A program made the translations under genes and the position numbers. Positions 16,145 through 25,403 of a stretch of 64,000 nt of DNA are shown one piece after another (within the stretch, counting starts at the first letter, position 1; each line of letters begins with the position of its first letter). The DNA is taken from NCBI GenBank assembly GCA_019057475.1, contig DXJO01000010.1:293460-357459 (forward strand), given 5' to 3'. The notes below the pieces were generated by a model. It was given only the letters and a program-made list of their open reading frames with translations. It did no database searches and had not been told where the DNA came from. This DNA is from Candidatus Thorarchaeota archaeon (GTDB lineage Archaea; Asgardarchaeota; Thorarchaeia; Thorarchaeales; Thorarchaeaceae).

Positions 16145-18460
16145 TTGACGGCCCCTCGCATACTCTTTGAGATTCCCGATGAGCTGAGTACTAGTGCCAT
16201 TGCCGTGGGCGATGTAACCAACTCAGGACTTTCAGAACTCTGTACGGGTGGCCGTAACGGGGTTCTGAAGCTGTATAGTGCCAGCAATAAGACCGAAGTA
16301 CAGTTCTTGGCGCAGCAGGACCTACAGGGCAGCATTCTCTCGATTCGCATTGCTGATGCCAATAATGACGGTCTGATGGAAGTCATTGTTGGACGCAGTG
16401 TGAGTGCCGGTGAGATGCCGGGTGAAACCGGTACGCTTCAGGTGTTTAGGTACGCTCCAAGTGGCCAGCTAGAACTCCTTGCAGAGCATCCGGTGGGGAG
16501 CTTCGTCACAACAATCAGTGTCACTGATGTCACAGGGGATAACAAGAACGAAATTATGGTTGGAGGCAGCGATTCTACACTTCGAGTCCTCAAGATGGAT
16601 ACTCAGAATAACTTGACGGAATACATTCATCATCAACTAGATGACATGCCTATCGCCATCGGCACTTGCGATGTCATTGGCGATGAGATCGAGGAGATAG
16701 TTACCGGTAACCGTGACAAAACGCTGCGTGTGTTCAAGGTTAGGGAAGACGCGCTGGAAGAGATAGAGGTCCTAGAACTGCCTAGTCCAGTTATTTCAGT
16801 CGCGGCAGGTGATATCCTCGGCGATAGGAAAATGGAGCTTGGGGTAGTTACTCACGATGGCTCTATCAGGATTTACCGCAACGAGGAGAGCAAGCTTGAG
16901 CTCTTCACGAAGTTGGAGAACATCAATGCCCTATCCGTCCGAATAGCCGAGTTGAACGCCGATCATATGGACGAGGTTGTGATTGCCACCTCTGACTTCA
17001 AGATTCTATTCTACAGTCTTTACATGGCTGAGCTCAAACAGCTCGCCGTTATCGATATTGGTGCTAAGATTCTCTCTATCAGTGTTGGTGACGCTGGCGG
17101 TGATGATAGACGAGAAGTGTTGGTAGGGGTTTCTGAAAAGCCTCTCAAGGTTATTGAAGGGTTGTACCAGATAATCCCCAGTTTCGAGATATCTCAGGAT
17201 TCTGAGGACAGTACTCGCCTGCGCGGCAAGGTTACTGTTGCAAACATCACGGACCAGCCAGTGATGGGGATCACCGGGAAGATATACCACTTCCCGAAGG
17301 ACAATATGGAAGTCAATCCACAGCAACTCAAGTTCGACCTAGGGCCGGGCGAAACCAAGGCCATAGATATTGAACTAATGCCAAAAGCAGAAGGAACAAT
17401 TATTGTTCGTCCGATCGTGCTCATGTGGACCGACGACGGAGGTCAAGTGCGTCAGGTCACCACGCCGGAAACCGCGATACTTGTAGAGAAAGACCAGGTT
17501 GCCTCAGCTCCTGCTGAAGTCGCTCCCGTCTCAATGCCCGCCACTACGGTGGAGGCACCTACGATATACGAGGAGCCGTCCCCATTCATACCTCCCTCCG
17601 GCACAGGCTTTGGTGAGGTTTCAGTCTCCGAAACCGCTCCCGTCGAAGCTGCCACTGAATCGGAAATGACCGCACGCGACCAAGCTCAGTTGAAAGCGGC
17701 GGAAGACCTCTTGGACAAACTATTCGGAGAGGACTCAGGATTATCAGAGTTGGACGACGTATCCAAGCTAATGGAAGAGGCGGAGCAGGTTACAACAGAA
17801 CCTTCTGCAACAGTCACGGCTATTGCTGTTGAGAGCGCCATGGTGTTAGAGATCCGCGCCAGAGAGCATAAGTCTCCAAGACCCGGTGCAGCCTCGGATG
17901 CGTATAGCTACTTGTTCAAGGTAATGGTAACCGGAGAAGGAGCAGTCGGTAAGACGGCGCTTGTTACAAGATACACTACGGGCCAGTTCCAAAAGGACTA
18001 CAAAACTACGATTGGGAGTCAGTTTGCCGTCAAGCTCGCACACATCTCACCGCCAGAATCTGAGTTCGCAGTTGGGATCAAACTTCAAGCTTGGGATGTT
18101 GCAGGACAAGCTCGTTTCAAGGCTGTTCGGAAGATGTACTACAGCGGAGCGGCGGGACTGATACTGGTGTTCGACGTAACTAGAAGAAGGTCCTTCGTAG
18201 AGCTCCAAAAATGGGTGGAGGAAGCGGACGAATCAGTTGGTCAGAGAATTCCCATAATCTGCATCGGCAACAAGATTGACCTCCCAGACCGTGCGATACC
18301 GGCAGATGAGGCAAAGAAGTGGGCTGAGGACCAGGGTTTCGTTTACATGGAGAGCAGCGCAAAAACGGGTTCGGGGGTATCAGACATGTTCATGGTGATT
18401 GCTGAGCTTATGTGGCGAGAAACCCGGGCGCAGTCCAACGATAATCAGACGCAGTTCTAG
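16145..18460 (+). CDS. Seven-bladed beta-propeller fused to a Ras/Rab-type small GTPase
   Basis: Residues 1-345 hold seven propeller blades with FG-GAP/VCBS-like cores such as VGDVTNSGLSELCTGG, IADANNDGLMEVIVG and VTDVTGDNKNEIMVGG. A beta-sandwich (about 350-445) and a Pro/Glu-rich linker follow. The GTPase (about 590-765) has G1 GEGAVGKT, switch I YKTTIGSQF, G3 WDVAGQ, G4 NKID and G5 SSAK, a full Rab/Ras set with Gln in switch II. There is no C-terminal prenylation Cys (it ends NDNQTQF). Propeller plus GTPase suggests a scaffold whose assembly is switched by GTP, as in Asgard-expanded GTPase families. The start is TTG with GGTGA six bases upstream. The partner proteins are unknown. Confidence 0.9.
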   Translation: MTAPRILFEIPDELSTSAIAVGDVTNSGLSELCTGGRNGVLKLYSASNKTEVQFLAQQDLQGSILSIRIADANNDGLMEVIVGRSVSAGEMPGETGTLQVFRYAPSGQLELLAEHPVGSFVTTISVTDVTGDNKNEIMVGGSDSTLRVLKMDTQNNLTEYIHHQLDDMPIAIGTCDVIGDEIEEIVTGNRDKTLRVFKVREDALEEIEVLELPSPVISVAAGDILGDRKMELGVVTHDGSIRIYRNEESKLELFTKLENINALSVRIAELNADHMDEVVIATSDFKILFYSLYMAELKQLAVIDIGAKILSISVGDAGGDDRREVLVGVSEKPLKVIEGLYQIIPSFEISQDSEDSTRLRGKVTVANITDQPVMGITGKIYHFPKDNMEVNPQQLKFDLGPGETKAIDIELMPKAEGTIIVRPIVLMWTDDGGQVRQVTTPETAILVEKDQVASAPAEVAPVSMPATTVEAPTIYEEPSPFIPPSGTGFGEVSVSETAPVEAATESEMTARDQAQLKAAEDLLDKLFGEDSGLSELDDVSKLMEEAEQVTTEPSATVTAIAVESAMVLEIRAREHKSPRPGAASDAYSYLFKVMVTGEGAVGKTALVTRYTTGQFQKDYKTTIGSQFAVKLAHISPPESEFAVGIKLQAWDVAGQARFKAVRKMYYSGAAGLILVFDVTRRRSFVELQKWVEEADESVGQRIPIICIGNKIDLPDRAIPADEAKKWAEDQGFVYMESSAKTGSGVSDMFMVIAELMWRETRAQSNDNQTQF

Positions 18461-19074
18461 ACGTTTCGTCCGACAGGTTTCACATCCATAATGTCCTGTG
18501 CTCCAGCTTCAAACGCAGCCAAGTTCATGCTTGTGAGTGGTATGATTTCTGCCAGGCTGGCCTTGATATTATCCGCACGAAGGGGCGTGTTGCCCAGAGT
18601 CGCCAGAGCTCCTAGCATGTAGGCGTTCAACGCTCGTGCGGTACCGATTACTCTCAGGGCAGCACCTGCATCTACCGGATACACCTTGCCACAGATGGTC
18701 GCAAGCGCATCGACAACTTCTTTGCTACTAGGGTGCCCATCTTCTTCACAGCGCGTTGCCGTTGTGTGGACTTCCATCGTACTGAGAACGATGGTTGTTT
18801 GCGGTCCTGCATAGTCCACAGCAGCACGCAGGGTTTCCAGGGGTTCAAGACCCAGCAGCATGTCAACCCGCCCTCGTGGGATCAGCGGACCAGTGTCGTG
18901 GTCTGCAATTCTAATATGTGTGTACACACTTCCGCCTCTTTGCGAGGCCCCAATAATCTGCCCAACCACGGGTTTCATTCCTTGAGCACATGATGCATTT
19001 GCTAGAGCCCGGCCACATACGAGGTTTCCCTGTCCTCCAACACCGGCGACTAGAATATTGTATGCATTGCTCAA
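18457..19074 (-). CDS. iorB: Indolepyruvate:ferredoxin oxidoreductase, beta subunit
   Basis: The sequence YNILVAGVGGQGNLVCGRALANA and IGASQRGGSVYTHIRI match IorB, the small chain that works with IorA to oxidise aryl-pyruvates from aromatic amino-acid transamination. The ORF track extends upstream into iorA. I place the start at a TTG at 19074, which has a strong GAGGTGA a few bases before it. That ribosome site overlaps the iorA TGA, so translation is probably coupled. Its stop overlaps the convergent GTPase gene by four bases. Confidence 0.9.
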   Translation of the reverse strand: MSNAYNILVAGVGGQGNLVCGRALANASCAQGMKPVVGQIIGASQRGGSVYTHIRIADHDTGPLIPRGRVDMLLGLEPLETLRAAVDYAGPQTTIVLSTMEVHTTATRCEEDGHPSSKEVVDALATICGKVYPVDAGAALRVIGTARALNAYMLGALATLGNTPLRADNIKASLAEIIPLTSMNLAAFEAGAQDIMDVKPVGRNV

Positions 19075-19079
19075 CGATA

Positions 19080-20966
19080 TCACCTCTGTTTGATGGCTCC
19101 ATGAGGACATACTGCGATGCAAGCGCCACATCGGACGCAAAGGTGTTCTAGTATGACTGGATGTCCCGCTTCACAATCCCAGCCTATTGTGGTGCAGCCG
19201 AAATCATTCACACAAATTCTACATTTCTCGCCAGAACACTCCTCAAGGTCGATGTAGACCTCTGGCTCGGTATCGTAGTTTCCTATACGTTTCTGCTCCT
19301 CCAGTCTGCAGACGCTTGCCAGTATGATTACATGGAGCCCTTTCTTCAGTACTGTCCTGTGTAGCAGTTCCACCATGGATGGAATATCGAAAGCGTCACT
19401 TGTGACGACAGAGTCCGCTCCAATTGCGTTTACAACCTTCTCGATGCTGATATAGCTCTCATTCTTTGCCTGGTTTCCTGAACCCGGGTGTGACTGGAAA
19501 CCCGTCATGGCGGTCGTGGCATTGTCTAGTATCACGAATGTGATGTCTGCGTTCTTGTGTCTTGCATTGACCAGAGCCGGGATGCAGGCATGAAAGAATG
19601 TCGAGTCACCAGCCACAGCAAGGACCTTGGAGTCGAACCCAAATCTACCAAGCTGCCCCAAGCCGCACGCAGTTCCTATTCCGGAACCCATTGCCTGCAT
19701 GGTGTTCATAGATTTGTCATAGAATACTCCGAGTGAGTAACAGCCGATATCACCTGCGACCACCAGCTTGCCTTTCAATCTCTTGCGGACTTTGCGGATT
19801 GCCCAGTAGACATTGCGGTGGGTACATCCTGCACAGAAAGTAAGTGATCTTGAAAAAAGCAGGTCACGAGCCTTTTCAACAGCCGCGAGGGTCCTGGCGT
19901 CAAGTGGCTCATAGCTACCACCTTGAATTCTAGCGATTGATTCCAGCAAGATGTCAGCATTCATCTCCCCAAATGCTGGGACGTTTCCTGTTCGCTTCCC
20001 GTGGAACTGAGGCATCTCCCCGGAGGGATGATTAGCAACCAGCAATCGAACATCATCCTCAACAAACGGATCAATCTCCTCAACAAACAAAATTCTCTCA
20101 ATACCCTTCATCGCATTCAGCAGAAACTCCTTTGGTAGAGGGTGAGTTGTGACAAGGCTCATACATCCCACTTTGATATCCTCTAGAAGTTCCACGGCTT
20201 CCTCTACATATCTGTGGCACACCCCTGTCGATATGGTCAGGAGCTCGGTCTTGTCGTGACTGTCCAGGTTGTTCCACTCGCAATTCTCGAACTCCTTTGA
20301 AATAAGCTCCAACTTCTCCAGAAGGTCGCGATGTCGCAAGTGCGGGTTTGGCACGTTGTACAGCCTCTCTGGCAGACTGTCCGTGACTCTCCATTTCCTC
20401 TTGGGAATCTCTCCCAGCTTGACAATCGCTCTCGAATGACATAGCCGAGTAGTACTTCTCACGATGACCGGAATCTCGAATTTTCTTGATAATTCAAATG
20501 CGTAGGGAATGATGTCTTTCGCCTGTTGACAGGTGGAAGGCTCCAGCAGGGGCAAGTAAGCAGCTTTTGCGTAGAATCGTGAGTCCTGCTCATTGCTTGA
20601 GCTGTGTCCTTGAGGGTCATCACACACGACCACAACAAGGCCTCCCTTACCAGTCCCTGAGAGGTTCAGGTTGAGCAAGAAATCTGCGGCCACATTGAGG
20701 CCCAGTGATTTTATTGGGCAGATTGCAGGAATGCCTGCCCAACTGGCACCGGCTGCAGCCTCGAGTGCAACCTTCTCATTAACGCTCCACTCAACATAGA
20801 CGTCATGTTCAGTAGCGTCCTTCATCAGTGTCGACGTTATCCCGGTGGAAGGAGTTCCCGGATACGAAGAGCAGAATCCTATCCCCGCCTCTAAGGCGCC
20901 CCTGGCAATGGCTTCGTTGCCACTCATTATCATGCCGCAAAGTCCAGATTTCGCCATGGGAGTCAA
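19080..20966 (-). CDS. iorA: Indolepyruvate:ferredoxin oxidoreductase, alpha subunit
   Basis: The 628-residue chain has the pyrimidine-domain opening MSGNEAIARGALEAG...SSYPGTPSTGI. The TPP-binding domain reads GDIGCYSLGVFYDKS, AVAGDSTFFHACIPAL and ILDNATTAMTGFQ. The C-terminal dicluster ferredoxin domain has CSGEKCRICVNDFGC and CVRCGACIAVCPHGAI. With IorB it decarboxylates indolepyruvate, phenylpyruvate or hydroxyphenylpyruvate and reduces ferredoxin. The TTG start has AGGAGG about five bases upstream; the nearby ATG is farther from it. The gene precedes iorB by five bases and is divergent from the DHH phosphoesterase. Confidence 0.93.
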   Translation of the reverse strand: MTPMAKSGLCGMIMSGNEAIARGALEAGIGFCSSYPGTPSTGITSTLMKDATEHDVYVEWSVNEKVALEAAAGASWAGIPAICPIKSLGLNVAADFLLNLNLSGTGKGGLVVVVCDDPQGHSSSNEQDSRFYAKAAYLPLLEPSTCQQAKDIIPYAFELSRKFEIPVIVRSTTRLCHSRAIVKLGEIPKRKWRVTDSLPERLYNVPNPHLRHRDLLEKLELISKEFENCEWNNLDSHDKTELLTISTGVCHRYVEEAVELLEDIKVGCMSLVTTHPLPKEFLLNAMKGIERILFVEEIDPFVEDDVRLLVANHPSGEMPQFHGKRTGNVPAFGEMNADILLESIARIQGGSYEPLDARTLAAVEKARDLLFSRSLTFCAGCTHRNVYWAIRKVRKRLKGKLVVAGDIGCYSLGVFYDKSMNTMQAMGSGIGTACGLGQLGRFGFDSKVLAVAGDSTFFHACIPALVNARHKNADITFVILDNATTAMTGFQSHPGSGNQAKNESYISIEKVVNAIGADSVVTSDAFDIPSMVELLHRTVLKKGLHVIILASVCRLEEQKRIGNYDTEPEVYIDLEECSGEKCRICVNDFGCTTIGWDCEAGHPVILEHLCVRCGACIAVCPHGAIKQR

Positions 20967-21073
20967 GCTCTCCTCCTAAACTGTGGTCGAACTCAAAACA
21001 CTTTCGAATCATCCGAAACGCCTCAGAAAAGGAAGAGTGAAAAGAGAACAGGAGTTCCGAGGCTGGACAGAAG

Positions 21074-22147
21074 ATGGCTGAAAAGAGCGTGACCAAGAAG
21101 AAGATCGGTTCACTTCTCTCGATCTCGCATGATAAGGATGTAGATGGTCTTAACTCAGCTGCTATCGTCTGGCGGTATGCGAAGTCCAAGGGTCTAGGCT
21201 TCGACATGGACCTTACGGACTACGGCGGCTTTGTGAGAGTATTCTCGTCAGTTGCAACTCGCAGAAACACGTTGATTATTGTCACGGACCTTGGCATGGA
21301 TGACTCTGCGCTGGACGCAGTGGTAGCTGGTCTATCCAGAGCAATTTCTCAAGGATGCAGAGTTGTCTGGCTTGACCATCATCAATGGTCCGATCGGGCC
21401 GTGAGGTCAATACTCTCACTCGAGAACAAGCCTGTATTGAAAGTGAACCCCAAGTACTGTGCGGCCGAGATTGCTCATAAGGTTCTCATGCCTCGCGATG
21501 AGATATGCGCCGAGTTGGCGACAGTAGCACGTGATACAGACTTCAACCTTCGTCAGATTGATGGTGCTGGGGCTCTCACAGATGCAGTTTCGGTCATCAG
21601 ATTTGGCACAATTGCTAGCAAGGAGGACCTGACTGCCGCTCTTAGACCAATTGTGGAAAAGCTGGCTGAGAAGGGACTAGCCGGCGTCTGGAATGATCAA
21701 GCTAAGAGATTCCATGACTCGCTTCTGGACAAGAGAGTTCATCACTACAGAAAGGAAAAACTCAAGAAGATGCGCAAGGCTTTGATTGGGCATTGCGATC
21801 AAGAGATTCACGAGAAACTTGTGCGCATTCTTGAGATGCCTAGTGGTGTTACCACGACCGATATGGGTACATTCATCGCAGATTCTGAGAATCTAACAGT
21901 AGATGGAAACCAGCTAAAGGTGGCGGACCTTGCAATCACTATCAGCTCTGGAGGAATGTTGGGCTTTCGCAGAGGTCACAAGACGACGCTGTGCAACATT
22001 GCAGCCAAGCTCTTCAATGGCGGAGGACATCCCTACGCTGCCGGTGGCGAGTATGGGGTCTATACGGACTTTCAAGCCGTTTGTGATGACATATTCGTGA
22101 CTCTTTCGAAGAGCAAGGATTGGGTCATCGAAGCAGATTCGGTTTGA
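21074..22147 (+). CDS. DHH-family phosphoesterase (nanoRNase / RecJ-like)
   Basis: The metal-binding motifs are SHDKDVDGLNSAA (D-x-D), VTDLGMDD, WLDHHQW (DHH) and ARDTDF. The C-terminal DHHA1 domain ends with GGGHPYAAGGEYG. This matches single-copy archaeal DHH phosphoesterases that degrade short RNAs, pAp or single-stranded DNA ends. At 357 residues it lacks the extra domains of bacterial RecJ. The ATG at 21074 is preceded by a purine-rich stretch. It ends eight bases before the convergent regulator gene. Confidence 0.9.
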   Translation: MAEKSVTKKKIGSLLSISHDKDVDGLNSAAIVWRYAKSKGLGFDMDLTDYGGFVRVFSSVATRRNTLIIVTDLGMDDSALDAVVAGLSRAISQGCRVVWLDHHQWSDRAVRSILSLENKPVLKVNPKYCAAEIAHKVLMPRDEICAELATVARDTDFNLRQIDGAGALTDAVSVIRFGTIASKEDLTAALRPIVEKLAEKGLAGVWNDQAKRFHDSLLDKRVHHYRKEKLKKMRKALIGHCDQEIHEKLVRILEMPSGVTTTDMGTFIADSENLTVDGNQLKVADLAITISSGGMLGFRRGHKTTLCNIAAKLFNGGGHPYAAGGEYGVYTDFQAVCDDIFVTLSKSKDWVIEADSV

Positions 22148-22155
22148 TTGTTGCA

Positions 22156-23139
22156 TCACTCAAGTGATTCAGTACCAGGTTTGACACCGCTAGCTATGGC
22201 TTGTTTCAAGATGGCTGAAATGTCAATTGCACTCTCCCACAGCCTTTCGAATGTAGCAACAGCGTCATCCACCATGGTTGGGTTGTCATCTCTGTAGATC
22301 AATGCCGCAGAATCTGGGTACGGGGCTTTACTCATAAAGAGAATCATCTTCTCTTCATTCAAGCACAACATTCTGTAGGTTGACGTGGGTTGTGGAGTGG
22401 CTCGGAGCTGCAGTCGCCCATCGAGAATCCCCTGGACAACCAAGCTGCTAGTCTTGCTCAGAAATGACGCTAATGAGGCTAGGCCTTGACCCTGCGGCAT
22501 TTGAGATGTGAGCAGCGCTTTAATGGTCAATCCATTTTGAACTGCTTCGAGTAACGCCTTCTCAACAGGTCCACTATTTGCAGGGGTAAGATCCAAGAGG
22601 TTTGCGCCCTCTGTAAGCCTAAGCACATCCCCCGGACTGGTGTTTCCACATAGCTCTCTAATCATAGCTATGCGAACGTTGTCTTTTCCTTCAATATGAC
22701 CGGATGTCAGTTTCGGTTTTCTTCCTATCATGATTCCAATAATGATGTTGGCCATGTCTTGCATGTCAGCCCCTTCAAGTGATTCCACATCCTCTGATAG
22801 TTCCTTTCTCTCATCTTCTAGTATGCTCCTCTGTCTGCTCTGAGAATTGGCAAGACCCGCCATGATTGTTTCAATTGTGGCCGTAAAATGCCAGGGTCTC
22901 CCGAGTCGATTCACTGTTATGAATTGATTACTCTCAAGATTGGAGATGCATTTGTAAATCCAGGCTTTTGAGGGCGCCTTGGACCTCTCACTTTTGATAT
23001 TTGCGTATATTTGTTGGAACGTGATTTCTCCTTGGGTTTCGTTTCCTGCTCTTAACATAGCTCCTAAAACCTGAATCTCCGGGGCGGAGAGGTGAACACC
23101 AATTCTCTCAAGATCCCGACCAAGATTCTTGACTGTCAA
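22156..23139 (-). CDS. Winged-helix transcriptional regulator, third of a tandem trio
   Basis: The N-terminal domain (about 1-95) is a winged helix: SAPEIQVLGAMLRAG, then ITFQQIYANIK, a recognition helix SKAWIYKCISNLESNQFI and a wing ending RPWHFTA. After a helical linker, residues about 150-315 form a sensor-like domain also found in the two upstream genes. It ends DDNPTMVDDAVATFERLWESAIDIS, which resembles TrmB-type effector domains, so a sugar or metabolite ligand is possible. Its ATG overlaps the previous gene's stop by four bases. It is the most diverged of the three, lacking the clear TYQF motif (it has TYRM). Confidence 0.75.
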   Translation of the reverse strand: MTVKNLGRDLERIGVHLSAPEIQVLGAMLRAGNETQGEITFQQIYANIKSERSKAPSKAWIYKCISNLESNQFITVNRLGRPWHFTATIETIMAGLANSQSRQRSILEDERKELSEDVESLEGADMQDMANIIIGIMIGRKPKLTSGHIEGKDNVRIAMIRELCGNTSPGDVLRLTEGANLLDLTPANSGPVEKALLEAVQNGLTIKALLTSQMPQGQGLASLASFLSKTSSLVVQGILDGRLQLRATPQPTSTYRMLCLNEEKMILFMSKAPYPDSAALIYRDDNPTMVDDAVATFERLWESAIDISAILKQAIASGVKPGTESLE

Positions 23140-24089
23140 CTCTTCGAATCACTTCCTCCGTCCACGCCTTGATATACATCGACCCCCGCTGTGAAGTCTT
23201 TGTCGAAGCTACTTATTGCTTCATCCACAAGGTACGGGTTTGCCCCCCTCGGAATCCAGGTAGCAGTCGGGGGGGTTTCTGATACTATCAATACGATTCC
23301 ATCATGATTTCTGCTGATGAACTGGTATGTTCTTTCAGTTCTTGGATGGATTTTCAATGTTAGGGGCAACCCTTCATCTCGAATACTCCCGTAGAATGCA
23401 CTCAGCCTAGCCCCACCTTCATTCGTCGGCGTCCACATTGTATGACCTAGCGCTCTAATTTCAACTCCCCGCTCGAGCAGACGAAGTATATCCATCATTC
23501 TCTCAGCAGCTCTCGATGGTTCCGAGCTTATCCAATCAAGACAAATCCTGATAACGTCCCCTCTCTCGCTTCGAGCATACATTGTATTCGTGCTCATACT
23601 ATATATGTCGTCATAACCTTGTGCGAATCTTGCATGCTGTTGAGAAGGGGTTCCCGTACTCGTTTCAACCAGCTTGGTCGCAAGGCTAGAGATACTGGCA
23701 TCCAAAATGGATTCTATATCTGAGTCAGCCTGTTTGGCCTTTTTCCTCAAATCAGCTAACGACATCCTTTTTGCTTTCTCCAGTGCTGCTTGGATTATGT
23801 CTATGCCTGTCCAGTAGCGGTGCTTGTAGGAGCTCTTGTCGACTTCAATGTAGCCATCCTTCTCCAAAGAGCTAAGACTTCTGTAGACTAGTGGCTGAGC
23901 GATTCGCTTCCCCAAGTTCTCATTCTGCAGATTCGGATATATCTCGTCAAACGTTACAGGCGCATCTTGGTTTCCCTGTGTGATTAGAATCGCTTTTAGC
24001 ACGCGTGCTCTCCAATCAGTAAGACTAAACCCAATGATATCCAGCAATTGAAACGCATCATTTTCTTCCATGGGATACCACCGACTCAC
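23136..24089 (-). CDS. Winged-helix transcriptional regulator, second of a tandem trio
   Basis: A 317-residue paralogue of its two neighbours. The winged helix is LTDWRARVLKAILITQ, VTFDEIYPNLQ, AQPLVYRSLSSLEKDGYI with a wing ending HRYWTGI. The C-terminal sensor contains RFAQGYDDIYSMS, GDVIRICLDW, ERGVEIRALG, TYQFISRNHDG and NPYLVDEAISSFDKDF. These align with RFIKGMDEFYRVT, GDIIRCSV and TYQFMSLNND of the first gene. Its stop overlaps the third gene by four bases, and its start shares one base with the end of the first. Co-translation suggests the three proteins may work as hetero-oligomers. Confidence 0.78.
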   Translation of the reverse strand: MSRWYPMEENDAFQLLDIIGFSLTDWRARVLKAILITQGNQDAPVTFDEIYPNLQNENLGKRIAQPLVYRSLSSLEKDGYIEVDKSSYKHRYWTGIDIIQAALEKAKRMSLADLRKKAKQADSDIESILDASISSLATKLVETSTGTPSQQHARFAQGYDDIYSMSTNTMYARSERGDVIRICLDWISSEPSRAAERMMDILRLLERGVEIRALGHTMWTPTNEGGARLSAFYGSIRDEGLPLTLKIHPRTERTYQFISRNHDGIVLIVSETPPTATWIPRGANPYLVDEAISSFDKDFTAGVDVYQGVDGGSDSKS

Positions 24090-25138
24090 TATGGCTCTTT
24101 TTCGGTGCCCCTAGTTCTGAACACATCTGCTAGGGTTTTGGCTATGTATGAATCGGGAGAAATTCCAGACTTCTTGAGGTACTCTGGAGAGAGATCCGTT
24201 AATGATATCGATTTCTCCCATTGTGAGTCGAAATTGGTCATCGCGTTGTCAATGAGGTCAGGATTGAATGCCCTTGTTATCCAAGCCGCGGTCATTGGAT
24301 TGTCGCTTATCATGAATGCCATGCTATCATTATTGAGGCTCATGAACTGGTATGTATTCTTTGGTCCGTCGTTGAACCGTATGTCCACGGGCAGACCTTC
24401 TCTACGGCAGTCGATGAATGCCGCGATAGACCCAGTAAGCGCCTCAGGTGTGATCTCAGACCTGATTGAATCATCCTGTATTAAAGATCTAATCGTCACC
24501 GAGTAGCGCACCTCAACACCTCTTGCTGCAGCAACGAATATCCTGTCGACTCTTTCTGTAGCACCCTGCAGATATGGTGCGAATGTCATAACCGAACAAC
24601 GAATGATATCGCCCTCTTTGGCCACTTCGAATATTGTACTGTTCGTCACGCGGTAAAATTCATCCATCCCCTTGATGAATCTGGAACTGAGTTTCTGCCT
24701 ATCCCCCGTGAGTCCTTCAACTAGATTCTCCGCTAGCGAACCACAATCCATGCTTGTCACGAAATCCAGCTGTTGCGTCAGAACGCTCCTTTGGCTGTTC
24801 AGCTTCTGAATGGTTTCTGATTTTATCTTCTCTAGCCCGGTCATGACTGTGCTAACATCTGCCAGATACATTTTCCTGTAGGCATGTTCACTCTCTACTC
24901 TGATCAAGCCGTTATCGACAAGCGACTTCAAAACCCTTTGAACCCATGCTTTCGTAAGACTTGACCCGGGGTTGTCCTTCATCGTGAATTCGTAGATTCT
25001 TTTGAATGGCAGAGGTTCTGGCGAATCTTCCTGAACTCGCAATACAGCACCTAGCAGATTCAAGGTTCTCGAATCGACACTACTCCCCATTACGAGGCCC
25101 AGACTCCTCAAAGCTGCCTTCGTTTTTTCATCTATCAA
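24089..25138 (-). CDS. Winged-helix transcriptional regulator, first of a tandem trio
   Basis: First gene of the three-paralogue operon. The winged helix is DSRTLNLLGAVLRVQ, PFKRIYEFTMKD, TKAWVQRVLKSLVDNGLI. A linker helix leads to the sensor domain, which ends FNPDLIDNAMTNFDSQWEKSISLTD. The ORF track starts 29 codons earlier, but I place the start at a TTG at 25138 (MLIDEKTK). A GAGGG lies seven bases before it, the paralogues begin at the same point, and the TATA box near 25247 would put the transcript start at or below 25225. Target genes and ligand are unknown; autoregulation is likely for such operons. Confidence 0.75.
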   Translation of the reverse strand: MIDEKTKAALRSLGLVMGSSVDSRTLNLLGAVLRVQEDSPEPLPFKRIYEFTMKDNPGSSLTKAWVQRVLKSLVDNGLIRVESEHAYRKMYLADVSTVMTGLEKIKSETIQKLNSQRSVLTQQLDFVTSMDCGSLAENLVEGLTGDRQKLSSRFIKGMDEFYRVTNSTIFEVAKEGDIIRCSVMTFAPYLQGATERVDRIFVAAARGVEVRYSVTIRSLIQDDSIRSEITPEALTGSIAAFIDCRREGLPVDIRFNDGPKNTYQFMSLNNDSMAFMISDNPMTAAWITRAFNPDLIDNAMTNFDSQWEKSISLTDLSPEYLKKSGISPDSYIAKTLADVFRTRGTEKEP

Positions 25139-25241
25139 TACGAATCCCTCGCTCCGACGATAACCTCTTGCCGCATAGCCGGAAAATAAAGATACTAGCT
25201 TCGTGCACAGATACTTACTTTGCATCTGTTGACAAAGGTCG

Positions 25242-25252
25242 TATTATTATAT
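25242..25252 (-). promoter_or_regulatory. TATA box of the regulator trio
   Basis: The minus strand reads GATATAATAAT, a strong archaeal TATA-like element. The transcript would start near 25220 and carry a leader of about 80 bases before the chosen TTG start. Confidence 0.5.
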
Positions 25253-25340
25253 CGCACGGTTGCCATACTTGCTAGACTTACCCCTCCAGAAAGAGTGTAC
25301 AAGTCACGCACTGGGCATAGCAGAGAATAGGGCTGTTAAC

Positions 25341-25372
25341 GAAGCAGGGTAAGAGGGGGTAGACCCTGCTTC
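25341..25372. terminator. Ten-base perfect hairpin downstream of the geranylgeranyl reductase gene
   Basis: GAAGCAGGGT pairs exactly with ACCCTGCTTC across a 12-base loop. It sits 32 bases past the stop of the minus-strand reductase gene. The T-rich run (cctttctctcttctt) lies on the plus-strand side, so a classic terminator reading is imperfect. A hairpin 52610-52639 has the same position and CCCCTCTT on the minus strand. Confidence 0.45.
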
Positions 25373-25403
25373 CTTTCTCTCTTCTTAATCGTTTGCAATC
25401 CAA

